Origin: Bacteriovorax sp.
GTDB taxonomy: Bacteria > Bdellovibrionota > Bacteriovoracia > Bacteriovoracales > Bacteriovoracaceae
NCBI GenBank assembly: GCA_014377485.1
Contig: JACMPM010000003.1
Location: 1 to 64,000 of the forward strand
Direction of reading: 5' to 3'
Length of the DNA: 64,000 nt
In this document: positions 19,022 through 27,687 of the stretch, in pieces
Layout: each line of letters begins with the position of its first letter
How positions within the stretch are numbered: the stretch's first letter is position 1
Translations under genes and position numbers: made by a program
The notes under the pieces: generated by a model
What the model was told of the DNA's origin: nothing
The model's input: only the letters and a program-made list of their open reading frames with translations
Databases searched by the model: none

Positions 19022-19552
19022 ATGAAAAGAATTCTGATCATTTTCATTTTAGTTTTTTCGACAGCAGCATCAGCTTATGATCTGGCGCGAAAGTATGGAA
19101 TTGGAGCGAGTGGCTCTTATGCAATTCCACTTTTTGGAAATTATGTGAATGAAGTTGCAAATCCAGATTTTGGCTATGGGGCTCATATGCGATATCATAT
19201 AGATTCATTTTTTGGAGTAGAGCTTGGTGTTTCGAGAAGCAACTTTTCTGATACGAATATTTATTTAAATAATTTAAATCTTCTTGGATTTTATAGATTT
19301 GGTGGTTCAGCCGACATTACGCCTCTTTTTGGTGCAGGTCTGGGAGTAACAAAAATTAAATACTTTTATCCGGGCAGCTCAAAGCTAAGTTTGCTAGCAA
19401 GGGCCGGTCTTGAATATGCAATTAATCGCAGCCTTTCATTTGGTGCAATAGGTGATTATCAATATGTTTCAAAGTTTCTTGGAAGAATGCCATCGCCTGC
19501 TCATATTTTAATTCCGCAAATGACTTTGACTTGGTATTTTGGAGTTCAATAA
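19022..19552 (+). CDS. Outer-membrane beta-barrel protein (copy 1)
   Basis: A 176-residue protein with signal peptide (IIFILVFSTAASAYDLARKYG) and alternating amphipathic strands ending in an aromatic residue pattern (LTWYFGVQ), typical of a small 8-strand OmpW/OmpA-type barrel. AGGAG precedes the ATG at 19022. It is a clear paralogue of the protein at 24035-24574 (shared SYAIPLFGN / NYAIPVFGN, FSDTNIYLNN / FSDTDIYFNN, QYVSKFLGRM / QYVSNFLGKM). Function unknown. Confidence 0.8.
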   Translation: MKRILIIFILVFSTAASAYDLARKYGIGASGSYAIPLFGNYVNEVANPDFGYGAHMRYHIDSFFGVELGVSRSNFSDTNIYLNNLNLLGFYRFGGSADITPLFGAGLGVTKIKYFYPGSSKLSLLARAGLEYAINRSLSFGAIGDYQYVSKFLGRMPSPAHILIPQMTLTWYFGVQ

Positions 19553-19566
19553 GTTTTTAGGTCTTC

Positions 19567-20346
19567 TTAATCTTGTTTTCCAATCATGGCCTCTTCACTT
19601 TTTAGATATTCTTGGCTTTTTCGCGCTTCTGAAATTGCTCGCCAAATAGACTTGCTAAGTTCTTTATTTCTTGCATAAAAAGGTCGGGTAAGAAGAAGAT
19701 ATTGGTCTGCAACTTTAAAAGGTTGTTTCAATCGAATTATATTATTTTTTAGTTTTGGATGTTCGTTTAGCGTTTTAGTTGTTTCATGATTTTGTAGAAC
19801 GGCAACATTTAGAGCGTTGAAATCCAATTCTTTTAGGATATCAAAAGCCGCGGTAAAAGAGGCATGGATGGGGTAGCCAGCATCTTTTAAATCACTACCA
19901 ACACTATAACCCAATTGAACGCCAACTAAGTTTTTCCCTAAGTTTTCAAAATGCTTGTTGTCCCATTTTATCTGGCTATCTTTCCGGGTAAATACAAAAA
20001 ATGTATCAGTGTGAAGGCGATATTCTCTTTCGATTTCGATTTCATTTTCGTTTTTCGTTGGATAGACACCCCAAACTGCACGATCTTTATTATAACTGGC
20101 AGCAATTATGCCGTCGAGCACGCCAGATTGTGCTTCAAACTGGCAGCGCTTCCAGGGCAAGCGAATTAACTTAAATTTTAAATTGAGCATTTTTTCTACA
20201 AGGTGTAATTCAGTGATAACCAAACCTTTATTATCACCTATTATCCAGGGAAAGACTGAAACATCTTCGTAACAAAGTTTAATTTCTGGAGCAGCATAGG
20301 CTTGGCAAATGCTACTTAGCGATAAACAAAGCAATATCCATTTCAT
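19567..20346 (-). CDS. Periplasmic solute-binding protein, family 3 type
   Basis: A 259-residue protein with signal peptide (ICQAYAA) and the two-lobed amino-acid-type solute-binding pattern: PEIKLCYEDVSVFPW, RCQFEAQSGVLDGIIAASYN and VGVQLGYSVGSDLKD. No permease or ATPase gene is next to it, so it may be an orphan receptor or serve a distant transporter. A decayed relative lies at 45343-45741. Confidence 0.8.
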   Translation of the reverse strand: MKWILLCLSLSSICQAYAAPEIKLCYEDVSVFPWIIGDNKGLVITELHLVEKMLNLKFKLIRLPWKRCQFEAQSGVLDGIIAASYNKDRAVWGVYPTKNENEIEIEREYRLHTDTFFVFTRKDSQIKWDNKHFENLGKNLVGVQLGYSVGSDLKDAGYPIHASFTAAFDILKELDFNALNVAVLQNHETTKTLNEHPKLKNNIIRLKQPFKVADQYLLLTRPFYARNKELSKSIWRAISEARKSQEYLKSEEAMIGKQD

Positions 20347-20433
20347 AAAATAATCCTTTCTATAATTAAATATTAAATTGCTATGATTACAACAAAATTT
20401 TATATTAAAAATAAAGTGAATATCAATTTAGTA

Positions 20434-21207
20434 TCAAGTATGTTTGGGAGCCTTACCACCGTCATCTGATCCCAAGAGCATGGGTCTTTCTCGTAATGCG
20501 AAAAGCTCGATAAACTTAGCGAAGGTTTGTCGGCTTAAATCCAAAGAGTGAGAAATATATTGTTCTGTTTCAAGTCTAATTTGATCAATTGAGAATTTTC
20601 CATTTGAATTAGCAATCTCATGCTGGTTTTTCTTATTATCCAACCAGCGACGTATCATCGCTTGATCAACCTCAAGGTGAAATTGTAATCCGTAAACTTT
20701 TTCATCATACCTGAAAGCCTGCCCGGGAAAGATTTCAGAAGAAGCGAGATGAACGGCAGTCTTAGGAATGTCAAAAGTATCGCCGTGAAGCTGAAATATT
20801 TTTTCTGTTGGCTGAAAGTGGGATAGTACTGGATCCTTCAAGCCTTGTTCAGTCAGATTAATATCATACCAACCAATTTCTTTTTCAGTGCTTTGTCGGA
20901 CCTCTGCTCCTAAAACATTGGCCAGCATTTGTGCTCCCAAACAAATTCCTAAAATAGGAATATTTTTTTTAAGGGCCTCTTCAATGAGTTGCATTTCAAC
21001 TTTAATATGTTTGTATTTTTCAGCTTCATATACACCCATATGTCCACCGAGAACAATTAATCCATTATATTTTTCAATTGTTGGTGCTTCTTCAGGATTT
21101 CTCTCGAAATTCACATAACGAATTCTAAGACCGTGATCTTTCAACGTTGGATTTAAAGTCCCGAGAATTTTATGGGCCACATGTTGGAAGACTAATACTT
21201 TTCTCAT
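20434..21207 (-). CDS. Class-I glutamine amidotransferase (GMP synthase-like)
   Basis: A 257-residue stand-alone type-1 GATase. The nucleophile elbow is LGICLGAQM and the His/Glu of the triad lie in GLQFHLEVD. GGHMGVYEAE and FQLHGDTFDIP complete the pattern. The enzyme family removes ammonia or gamma-glutamyl groups from glutamine-like substrates; relatives include gamma-glutamyl hydrolases. No synthetase partner is adjacent, so the acceptor is unknown. Confidence 0.85.
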   Translation of the reverse strand: MRKVLVFQHVAHKILGTLNPTLKDHGLRIRYVNFERNPEEAPTIEKYNGLIVLGGHMGVYEAEKYKHIKVEMQLIEEALKKNIPILGICLGAQMLANVLGAEVRQSTEKEIGWYDINLTEQGLKDPVLSHFQPTEKIFQLHGDTFDIPKTAVHLASSEIFPGQAFRYDEKVYGLQFHLEVDQAMIRRWLDNKKNQHEIANSNGKFSIDQIRLETEQYISHSLDLSRQTFAKFIELFALRERPMLLGSDDGGKAPKHT

Positions 21208-21338
21208 AGTAAATATTCTAAAATATTAAAGAGTAAGAAGCCAGAAACATATTAAAAATAAATATGTTTCAAATAAAATATGCACACCGTCTTGCAAGGT
21301 AAAAGTTCTGCAATCAAGATTAAAAGTGAGGAGATTGT

Positions 21339-21830
21339 ATGATAAAAAATTTACTCTTAATAGGCTTCATCCTGACTTCAACTCCATTATTAGCCAATAG
21401 AAAGGTTGAGGCCGAATACCTGGAAAAAATGAGTCTTTTTCACAAAGATGGAATTGAAAATTCAAAAATAGCTTTAAGTAAAACGCAAAACAAAGAAATT
21501 GTAAAAATTGCAAAGAAAATTATTGTTGAACAAACTAAAGAAAAAAAGCAGCTAGAAAAATTAAGAGCGAAGTTGTATTCGGACATACGGTCTTCAGGGA
21601 ATATTAATAAATATCCAGAATCTGGAGAACTCAAAAAATCCATGGGTTTAGAATTTGATAAATTGTATCTGGACTCAATGGCAAAACAAAATAAATATGA
21701 AATAATGTTGACTAGTAAAATGCTGCCAGAAATTATCAGTGATGAAGTCCATCATATGGCCGTAAAGATCGTTAAAAATAAAGGCAATGAAATTGAAAAA
21801 TTAGAAAAAATCAAAAATACGTTAGAATAG
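21339..21830 (+). CDS. DUF305-like secreted four-helix protein
   Basis: A 163-residue protein with signal peptide (LLIGFILTSTPLLA) and two helical repeats resembling the DUF305 ferritin-like fold: FHKDGIENSKIALSKTQNKE and DEVHHMAVKIVKNKGNE. Histidines in equivalent helix positions could bind metal. DUF305 or DUF4142 are both possible labels. Monocistronic. Confidence 0.6.
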   Translation: MIKNLLLIGFILTSTPLLANRKVEAEYLEKMSLFHKDGIENSKIALSKTQNKEIVKIAKKIIVEQTKEKKQLEKLRAKLYSDIRSSGNINKYPESGELKKSMGLEFDKLYLDSMAKQNKYEIMLTSKMLPEIISDEVHHMAVKIVKNKGNEIEKLEKIKNTLE

Positions 21831-21957
21831 CTCTGGAAATCAATTCATAATTAATATATATTTTTTTAAGTTTAAAAATTAAGAACAAATAAAGTTGTAA
21901 TGGGTACATTATTTCATTTAAATTTCTGATGCTCGTTAAACACGCAGGGAGAAAATT

Positions 21958-22797
21958 ATGAAAAAGATTCTTATCGTAGCTTCAAGTACCGACACTCTCG
22001 AACTAAAAGATAACAAAAAAATGGCGACGGGATATTATTTAGATGAACTTGCTGTTCCAGCTCAGTATTTTATAGAAGCTGGATACGCAGTAGTTATAGC
22101 TACTCCCCATGGAAATAAACCAATCATGGATGAGAATTCTAATAAATTAGCTCTCTTTGATAACAATGAAGCAAAACATAAAGCAGCGGTGAAATTTGTA
22201 GTTACTAATCCTAGTATGCAAAAACCAAAGACTTTAAAAGAAGTTTCCAAGAATACTAAAGATTATGTCGCAGTTTATGTTCCAGGTGGGCATGCACCGA
22301 TGAACGATCTTATGCAAGATCCGGACTTGGGGAAAATTCTTCGCGATTTTCATAAAGAAAAAAAAGTAACTGCTTTTCTTTGTCACGGACCTGTCGCCGC
22401 TCTTGCTTCATTACCAAAGGCCCAGGAATTCAGAAGAGCACTTGTAGACGGTAATAGAACTGCAGCTCGTGAATTAGCTAAAAACTGGCAATATGCTGGT
22501 TATAACATGACTGTTTTTTCTGATGACGAAGAAAAAATTGCAGAAAAAGAAATGAAAGGGGAAGTTCAATTCTTTGTTGCCGATGCACTCACTCTTGCTG
22601 GAGGATATGTAGAAAATGCAGCAGTATTTAAACCATTAGTAGTTCAAGACCGAGAACTAATCACTGGACAAAATCCGGCATCTGATCTCGAGTTGGCGAA
22701 AGCTGTAGTTAAAGCGATTGTCGAGCGAAAAACAGAAAAATTTTCAGAACCACATATGACAAAATTTGGACCGGAAGAACATACTGCGGATTTGTAG
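21958..22797 (+). CDS. DJ-1/PfpI family (Hsp31-like) protein
   Basis: A 279-residue protein of the type-1 glutamine-amidotransferase-like DJ-1/PfpI superfamily. The nucleophile elbow cysteine is in FLCHGPVAALAS, preceded by YVPGGHAPMND. Hsp31-type relatives act as glyoxalase III or protein deglycases/chaperones (family knowledge). GGGAG precedes the ATG. It lies near GloA and flavodoxin genes, all plausible carbonyl or redox stress functions. Confidence 0.85.
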   Translation: MKKILIVASSTDTLELKDNKKMATGYYLDELAVPAQYFIEAGYAVVIATPHGNKPIMDENSNKLALFDNNEAKHKAAVKFVVTNPSMQKPKTLKEVSKNTKDYVAVYVPGGHAPMNDLMQDPDLGKILRDFHKEKKVTAFLCHGPVAALASLPKAQEFRRALVDGNRTAARELAKNWQYAGYNMTVFSDDEEKIAEKEMKGEVQFFVADALTLAGGYVENAAVFKPLVVQDRELITGQNPASDLELAKAVVKAIVERKTEKFSEPHMTKFGPEEHTADL

Positions 22798-22817
22798 TAG
22801 AAGCCTAATTTCGAAAT

Positions 22818-22846
22818 CTAGATAGGGTCTAACTTATTCTATCTAG
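22818..22846. terminator. Bidirectional terminator hairpin
   Basis: A perfect 8-bp stem CTAGATAG/CTATCTAG with a 13-base loop is followed by TTTT, between the convergent DJ-1-like and flavodoxin genes. Confidence 0.6.
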
Positions 22847-22854
22847 TTTTCAAA

Positions 22855-23418
22855 TTATACTGAACGAACCTGCAGCCTTCTTGAACTTTTAGGGGGGACC
22901 TTTCTAATAACTTTTTTACTAATAATTTTAGGATTTTTTTCCTGAAGTTCTGAAAGAAAAAAAGAAATTCTCTCCTTAAAGGCTCCATCATTTAACTCTT
23001 TTTCAGTAACTGCGAGATAGCCCGATGGATTTTTTCCACAGACCAGTTCCATTTGTTCAAAAACTTGTTCACTTCCATATTGTACACTTTGCGTTAAGAA
23101 GAAAGCGACATTTTTAAGATTGTCTCTATTTTTGGTAAGAAAAGATCGAATAGGTGAAGAAAGTTGCCCTGCCCAGATCGGTCCCCCAACTATGACTAAG
23201 TCGTAATCAGCAGGGTTATGTTTTAGTTTTTTAATTACAGGCTCGGTTTTTAAAAATGCATGAATTAGTGCTCTTGGATAACCAAATAATCCAGAATATG
23301 AAGTAGGCGTTTTAATTTCTTCAATGTCACAATTTACCTTTCGTGAAATTTCTCTGGCAAGTTTTTTGGTATGGCCAGAACTAGAATAATAAATAACTAA
23401 TTTTTTTTCCAAATTCAT
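22855..23418 (-). CDS. Flavodoxin family protein
   Basis: A 187-residue flavodoxin-fold protein. The FMN phosphate-binding loop is YYSSSGHTKKLA near the N-terminus and the second FMN loop GGPIWAGQLSSPIRSFL lies mid-protein. It could act as a one-electron carrier or a small NAD(P)H-dependent reductase. The C-terminal end is rich in basic residues. Confidence 0.85.
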   Translation of the reverse strand: MNLEKKLVIYYSSSGHTKKLAREISRKVNCDIEEIKTPTSYSGLFGYPRALIHAFLKTEPVIKKLKHNPADYDLVIVGGPIWAGQLSSPIRSFLTKNRDNLKNVAFFLTQSVQYGSEQVFEQMELVCGKNPSGYLAVTEKELNDGAFKERISFFLSELQEKNPKIISKKVIRKVPPKSSRRLQVRSV

Positions 23419-23507
23419 ATTTTCCTCCGCTTTCTGGAATTATTAGAAGACACTTACATGAGTAAAAAATAATTAATAATATAAAAAAATTATACCAGGA
23501 TATAAAA

Positions 23508-23927
23508 ATGAAATTTCTTCATACAATGCTGAGAGTAAAAGATCTTGAACGCTCGCTTGATTTTTTTGTGAATAAGCTTGGACTAATTGAAACGCTTAGA
23601 AATGATCACCATGCTGGCAAATTTACGCTCGTTTATTTAGCAACTGCACCCGGTGCTCCTGAAATTGAACTTACCTATAATTGGGACACTCAAGAAGAAT
23701 ATACTTATGGACGAAATTTTGGTCATCTTGCTTTTGAAGTTGACAATATTTATGATACCTGTGAGAGGCTAATGAAGGCAGGAGTGACCATTAATCGCCC
23801 TCCTCGTGACGGACATATGGCTTTTATAAAATCTCCTGATAATCAGTCTATTGAGTTATTACAAAAAGGTTCCTCCCTACAACCAGCGACCCCTTGGAAT
23901 GAAATGGAAAACATTGGATCCTGGTAA
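23508..23927 (+). CDS. gloA: Lactoylglutathione lyase (glyoxalase I)
   Basis: A 139-residue enzyme that isomerises the methylglyoxal-glutathione hemithioacetal to S-lactoylglutathione. The four metal ligands expected of GloA are in place: His5, Glu54 (IELTYNW), His73 ([10 protein letters not shown]) and Glu116 (SIELLQ). The length fits the short, nickel-activated bacterial type. No glyoxalase II gene was seen nearby. Confidence 0.92.
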   Translation: MKFLHTMLRVKDLERSLDFFVNKLGLIETLRNDHHAGKFTLVYLATAPGAPEIELTYNWDTQEEYTYGRNFGHLAFEVDNIYDTCERLMKAGVTINRPPRDGHMAFIKSPDNQSIELLQKGSSLQPATPWNEMENIGSW

Positions 23928-24034
23928 TTCATTTCTTATATTTTTTTAAACTATGGATAGGAATTTTGCGTATTGATTAAGTTTGTTCCAAATGTGAAGC
24001 TAAATTTAACTTTTTGTTTCATCGAGGAGTAAAA

Positions 24035-24574
24035 ATGCTTAAGAACTTTGTCGCACTATTTTTAATCTTAGCTTTTTCAGGATCAGTCTTGGCTTATGAT
24101 CTCTCTCGTAAAATTGGAATTGGCGTTATAGGCAATTATGCAATACCTGTTTTTGGTAATGACCTGAATACTGTGGCAGGTCCGGATTTAGGGTATGGTG
24201 CACTTATTCGATATCACCGCGATCCCTTTTTTGGAATAGAACTTGATCTTACTAGATCAGAATTTTCTGATACCGATATTTATTTTAATAATATTAATCT
24301 ACTTGGTTTTTGGAGATTTCGGGGGGCGAGTGAGTTCACTCCAGTTGTAGGGTTTGGGCTTGGTTTAACAAAAATTAAATATTGGGTACCAAAAAGCGCT
24401 AAACTAAGTCTGTTAGGTCGTGCGGGGGTTGATTATGCTCTCAATAACTGCCTGTCTTTAGCAGCGTTGGCAGAATACCAATACGTCTCAAATTTTCTCG
24501 GGAAAATGTCTTCTCCTGCTCAAGTCATAACACCACAAATAGCACTTACTTATTACTTTGATGTTCAGAAGTAA
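24035..24574 (+). CDS. Outer-membrane beta-barrel protein (copy 2)
   Basis: A 179-residue protein with signal peptide (FLILAFSGSVLAYDLSRKIG) and a small beta-barrel pattern. It is paralogous along its whole length to the protein at 19022-19552. GAGGAG precedes the ATG at 24035. The downstream region holds copy 2 of the shared dyad motif. Function unknown. Confidence 0.8.
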   Translation: MLKNFVALFLILAFSGSVLAYDLSRKIGIGVIGNYAIPVFGNDLNTVAGPDLGYGALIRYHRDPFFGIELDLTRSEFSDTDIYFNNINLLGFWRFRGASEFTPVVGFGLGLTKIKYWVPKSAKLSLLGRAGVDYALNNCLSLAALAEYQYVSNFLGKMSSPAQVITPQIALTYYFDVQK

Positions 24575-24605
24575 TTGTTATCTCTGAATGAAATAGAAAT
24601 TTTGT

Positions 24606-24645
24606 ATATCTATTGCCCTATCTAAGCAAAAAGCTTCGAGATAAA
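24606..24645. repeat. 40-nt dyad motif, copy 2
   Basis: Matches 18442-18481 without gaps; the central six bases differ most while both flanks (CTATC, AAGCAAAA, GAGATAAA) are conserved. It has the same outer TATCT/AGATA dyad and an inner TTGC/GCAA stem. It lies 31 bases behind a barrel gene and 51 bases ahead of a small protein gene. Confidence 0.5.
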
Positions 24646-24696
24646 ATGTTTTTATTCAACAAGTGACTATACTTGTTTGTTAACAGGGAGAAATAT

Positions 24697-24804
24697 ATGA
24701 TGAAAAATAAAACTTCAAAACCATCTCAACGTAAGCAAGAACAGCAAAAAGATAATACCAATAAAGGCGCTATGAAAAAAAGAAGCCAAGGTGGGAAACA
24801 ATAA
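24697..24804 (+). CDS. Small basic protein, unknown
   Basis: A 35-residue, very hydrophilic and basic protein (KNKTSKPSQRKQEQQKD, then MKKRSQGGKQ). GGGAG sits six bases before the ATG and a terminator hairpin follows the stop, which together support a real gene. It may bind nucleic acid. No family recognised. Confidence 0.5.
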   Translation: MMKNKTSKPSQRKQEQQKDNTNKGAMKKRSQGGKQ

Positions 24805-24817
24805 TTCAATAAATTGT

Positions 24818-24840
24818 GCATGCTCTTTTTCGGAGCATGC
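24818..24840. terminator. Terminator hairpin
   Basis: A perfect 8-bp stem GCATGCTC/GAGCATGC with a 7-base loop, followed by a T-rich stretch, between the 35-residue gene and the convergent DUF6172 gene. Confidence 0.65.
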
Positions 24841-24855
24841 TTTAAACTTTTATTG

Positions 24856-25152
24856 TTATTTTTTAGTTTTCTTATTCGTTCTGTGACCAGGTTTTGCCAA
24901 TACTTCTAAATAAAATATTTCTTTTTTTTCTACGGCCAATGCGTCGATTTTTTTATTTATTTCTGAAACGTGTATAACTGCTGCATTTTCTGCATCATCA
25001 CCAATCTTACAATCGAAATCCCAAAAATCTACGTCCGCAGGAACAGACTTTCTTTGTTCTCTAGTGATGTATTTTTTGATTTCATGCTTAACAGAATCTG
25101 TTTGGCGTTCCGGTGTTTTATTGGGGGCTGTTAAATTGAAGCTTTTTTTCAT
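24856..25152 (-). CDS. DUF6172 family protein
   Basis: A 98-residue cytoplasmic protein matching the DUF6172 pattern: MKKSFNLTAPNKTPER at the start, VKHEIKKYITREQRK, VDFWDFDCKIG, and FYLEVLAKPGHR at the end. The family is widespread and uncharacterised. Single gene. Confidence 0.75.
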   Translation of the reverse strand: MKKSFNLTAPNKTPERQTDSVKHEIKKYITREQRKSVPADVDFWDFDCKIGDDAENAAVIHVSEINKKIDALAVEKKEIFYLEVLAKPGHRTNKKTKK

Positions 25153-25300
25153 ATATTCCTAAGTCGTTTTAATTTATTAGCTCTTCTTATGAAAAAAGGT
25201 CGAGTTCGGCAAGGACTATTGAAAGACTTACATGGATTGGTTTTTTTACCTATCGAACTATGTTACATAGTGAATAAACTAAATATATTACAAAAGACAA

Positions 25301-26563
25301 ATGACTATGCAAAATCTCGTAATGTTCAAGGAACTAGGCTTATCTGATGAAATTTTACTCTCAATTCAGAGGTCAGAGTTTACAACACCAACTCCCATTC
25401 AAGACAAAACCATTCCTCAAATATTTGAAGGCCTCGATTTGCTGATCGAAGCTCAAACTGGATCGGGTAAAACTGCCTGCTTTGCCTGGCCAATACTTCA
25501 ACAAATCAGTGCCAATAAACAAGAAGACCATAAAAAAATTCAGGCCCTTATTTTAACTCCGACTAGAGAACTAGCTCTCCAAGTCTCCGGAGCGTTGTAT
25601 CGATTTGGTGAATTTCTAACCAATCAAGTCTCTGTGTTAACGATTATTGGAGGAGAGAGTATAGCTCAGCAGACTCTTACTCTCACCAACGGTGTAGATA
25701 TTGTCGTTGCAACTCCAGGAAGATTATTAGACCTGATCGGACAAAATGTATTGAGCCTTAGTGATATTAAATTTTTAGTTTTAGATGAAGCGGATAAAAT
25801 TCTAGACCTAGGATTTGCGGCTGAACTTGACTTGGTTTTAAAAGAAATTTCTGGCGTCAGACAGAACCTGTTTTTTTCTGCAACCTATCCAGAAAAAGTT
25901 TTAGAGATTGTTAAAAGAATTTCAACTAAACCTTTGCATCTTAAAATAGATGACGTCACTCCGACGGTAGAAAATATTTCTCAAAGAGTAATTGAGGTTA
26001 ATAAAGATAATCGTGGAATGCTTCTTCGACACCTCATCAAAGAAGAAAAATGGAAAAATGCTTTAGTTTTTGTTGCAAGTAAAGTGGCTGCACATAATCT
26101 TTGCGAAAAACTAAAAAAAGCCGGAGTGAATGCAGGTACCATTCACGGAGACTTAAGCCAGCCTGAAAGAAATAAGGCCTTATCGGATTTTAAAGAAAGA
26201 AGAATTGATTTTCTTATTGCAACTGATGTAGCTGCTCGGGGAATTGATATTAATAAATTATCACTTGTCGTAAATTTTGATCTTCCGAGGTCTCCGGCAG
26301 ATTATATTCATCGTATTGGAAGAACCGGTCGGGCCGGAGAGATTGGTCATGCAGTTAGTTTTATAAGTCATGAAGATCAAGAGCATTTTTATTTAATAGA
26401 AAAGCGTGCTCAAATAAAATTAGACCGAGAAAAAGTCATTGGGTTTGAGTTAACAGGGGAAGCACCGGAAAAAGTCCGTGGACTTGAACCAATTAAAGGT
26501 AAAAGAAAAAGTAAAAAAGATAAAGTTCGTGAACTAAATTTAGACCAAACAAACAAAGCATAA
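25301..26563 (+). CDS. DEAD-box RNA helicase
   Basis: A 420-residue ATP-dependent RNA helicase. Motifs in order: Q motif TPTPIQDKTIP, motif I AQTGSGKT, Ia PTRELAL, II DEAD, III SAT, and VI HRIGRTGRAG. The tail is basic (KGKRKSKKDK), as in RhlE-type enzymes. Likely role in RNA remodelling during ribosome assembly or cold. Two ATG codons three triplets apart could be the start. It converges with the hibernation-factor gene with no gap. Confidence 0.93.
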   Translation: MTMQNLVMFKELGLSDEILLSIQRSEFTTPTPIQDKTIPQIFEGLDLLIEAQTGSGKTACFAWPILQQISANKQEDHKKIQALILTPTRELALQVSGALYRFGEFLTNQVSVLTIIGGESIAQQTLTLTNGVDIVVATPGRLLDLIGQNVLSLSDIKFLVLDEADKILDLGFAAELDLVLKEISGVRQNLFFSATYPEKVLEIVKRISTKPLHLKIDDVTPTVENISQRVIEVNKDNRGMLLRHLIKEEKWKNALVFVASKVAAHNLCEKLKKAGVNAGTIHGDLSQPERNKALSDFKERRIDFLIATDVAARGIDINKLSLVVNFDLPRSPADYIHRIGRTGRAGEIGHAVSFISHEDQEHFYLIEKRAQIKLDREKVIGFELTGEAPEKVRGLEPIKGKRKSKKDKVRELNLDQTNKA

Positions 26564-26887
26564 TCAGTGTTGTTTCATTTTCCCAAAAGTATGTTCTAAT
26601 GAGTGTTTCAATCTCTCAGTTGCGCCCTCAAGCGCCTCAAGAAGATTATTTGCATTATTGGTCGCTATTATTGGCTGAACACCGCTCACTCGTGCTTCAA
26701 TAAGACAGCGCTTATCCTCGTAACCAGTTTTGCCCGCATTTATATCCGAGAAGTGTACCTCAACTCTCGTGATGTGTTTTTCGAAATGTCCCAAAGCAAC
26801 TTTAACAATTTCTTCAAACTTTTCTGTTTCTGTTTGAAACTCATGAGTGCCCTTAATGTTGTGGTCTGTACTGATTTGAATTTGCAT
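26564..26887 (-). CDS. Ribosome hibernation factor (HPF/RaiA family)
   Basis: A 107-residue short HPF/YfiA-type protein with the usual beta-alpha-beta fold: MQIQISTDHNI, FEKHITRVEVHFSD, and CLIEARVSGVQPI. These proteins bind the decoding region of the 30S subunit in resting cells. The C-terminal dimerisation domain of long HPF is absent. The ATG follows GAGGAAG. Confidence 0.85.
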   Translation of the reverse strand: MQIQISTDHNIKGTHEFQTETEKFEEIVKVALGHFEKHITRVEVHFSDINAGKTGYEDKRCLIEARVSGVQPIIATNNANNLLEALEGATERLKHSLEHTFGKMKQH

Positions 26888-27130
26888 TTCTTCCTCATAT
26901 GTTTATTTGTCCGTGTGTTCTCTACAATATTGCCCCAAAATTATCTCATAATTTATAATTTTCTTAGAACTTCAATAGACTACGCAAGTAATGTGCCAGT
27001 CGCCTTCAAATATAGATTAATAATATATTTCAAACCATCATTATAGGTTTTCAGTGCATATGTACATTCTCAGTTTTGAGATTGAGTATTAAGACAATGG
27101 CATGTCGATAAAATAAATCCAGGAGCAAAT

Positions 27131-27397
27131 ATGAAATTAATAATCGCCACTGCACTTTGTCTTTTAAGTCTTAATCTTTTTGGAGCTGATAGTCTTTCTG
27201 ATATGAAGACTAAAGCAACCAGCAGCGCAGATCAACAAATGACGGCGCTAAAAGAAGCTAGGGCCTGCGTTATCACTGCGACTTCTCAAGCAATGCTTAA
27301 AGCTTGTCGTTATGTTACTCCAGAGGGAAGGATTGATGTGAAAGAAGCTACGATGGAGCCTACGAATGATACTTATATGAAAACAAAAAAGTATTAA
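27131..27397 (+). CDS. Small secreted protein, unknown
   Basis: An 88-residue protein with a signal peptide cleaved near LFGAD and a helical mature part with two cysteines (ARACVITA, LKACRYVTPEG), possibly a disulfide-linked helical hairpin. CAGGAG precedes the ATG. The 243-base stretch upstream (26888-27130) holds no gene that I can support. No family recognised. Confidence 0.6.
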   Translation: MKLIIATALCLLSLNLFGADSLSDMKTKATSSADQQMTALKEARACVITATSQAMLKACRYVTPEGRIDVKEATMEPTNDTYMKTKKY

Positions 27398-27407
27398 TGA
27401 TAAATAA

Positions 27408-27580
27408 ATGAATCGAGTACAAGAACTCATGAAAGAAAATCCTGAATTTTGTTTTCTCGAAACACGAGTGCAGAAATTAAATATCTTATGCAGAAATTTG
27501 ATTACAAGGAAATGCCAGTTCTTAATGCCGGGCATGTTCCAGTTAGTGTCATAAGTATCGATTCTATTTCTGATTTTTAA
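27408..27580 (+). pseudogene. CBS-domain protein remnant with frameshift
   Basis: The first frame reads NRVQELMKENPEFCFLETRV and, after one missing base in an A-run near 27480, a second frame continues KYLMQKFDYKEMPVLNAGHV up to a TAA at 27580. Joined, this aligns with the first CBS half of the intact protein at 31097 (SLVSEVMKQHSEFCNSETRV, then KYILKKYDYDELVI). The second CBS half is absent. Frameshift plus truncation indicates a decaying paralogue. Confidence 0.75.
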
Positions 27581-27687
27581 ATCCCAGTGGAAGAGATAGA
27601 AGAATGTTTTTCCGAGGTTGTGAGGAGGTCAGATATAATAATGAAGTTGATATTAAAAAAAGCAAAACATTTTCTAGAGATGATGGA

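Noticed and set aside
26603-27046. 147-residue plus-strand open frame
   Set aside because: Two thirds of it lies antisense to the clear HPF/RaiA gene; the rest is AT-rich with no ribosome-binding site or family match.
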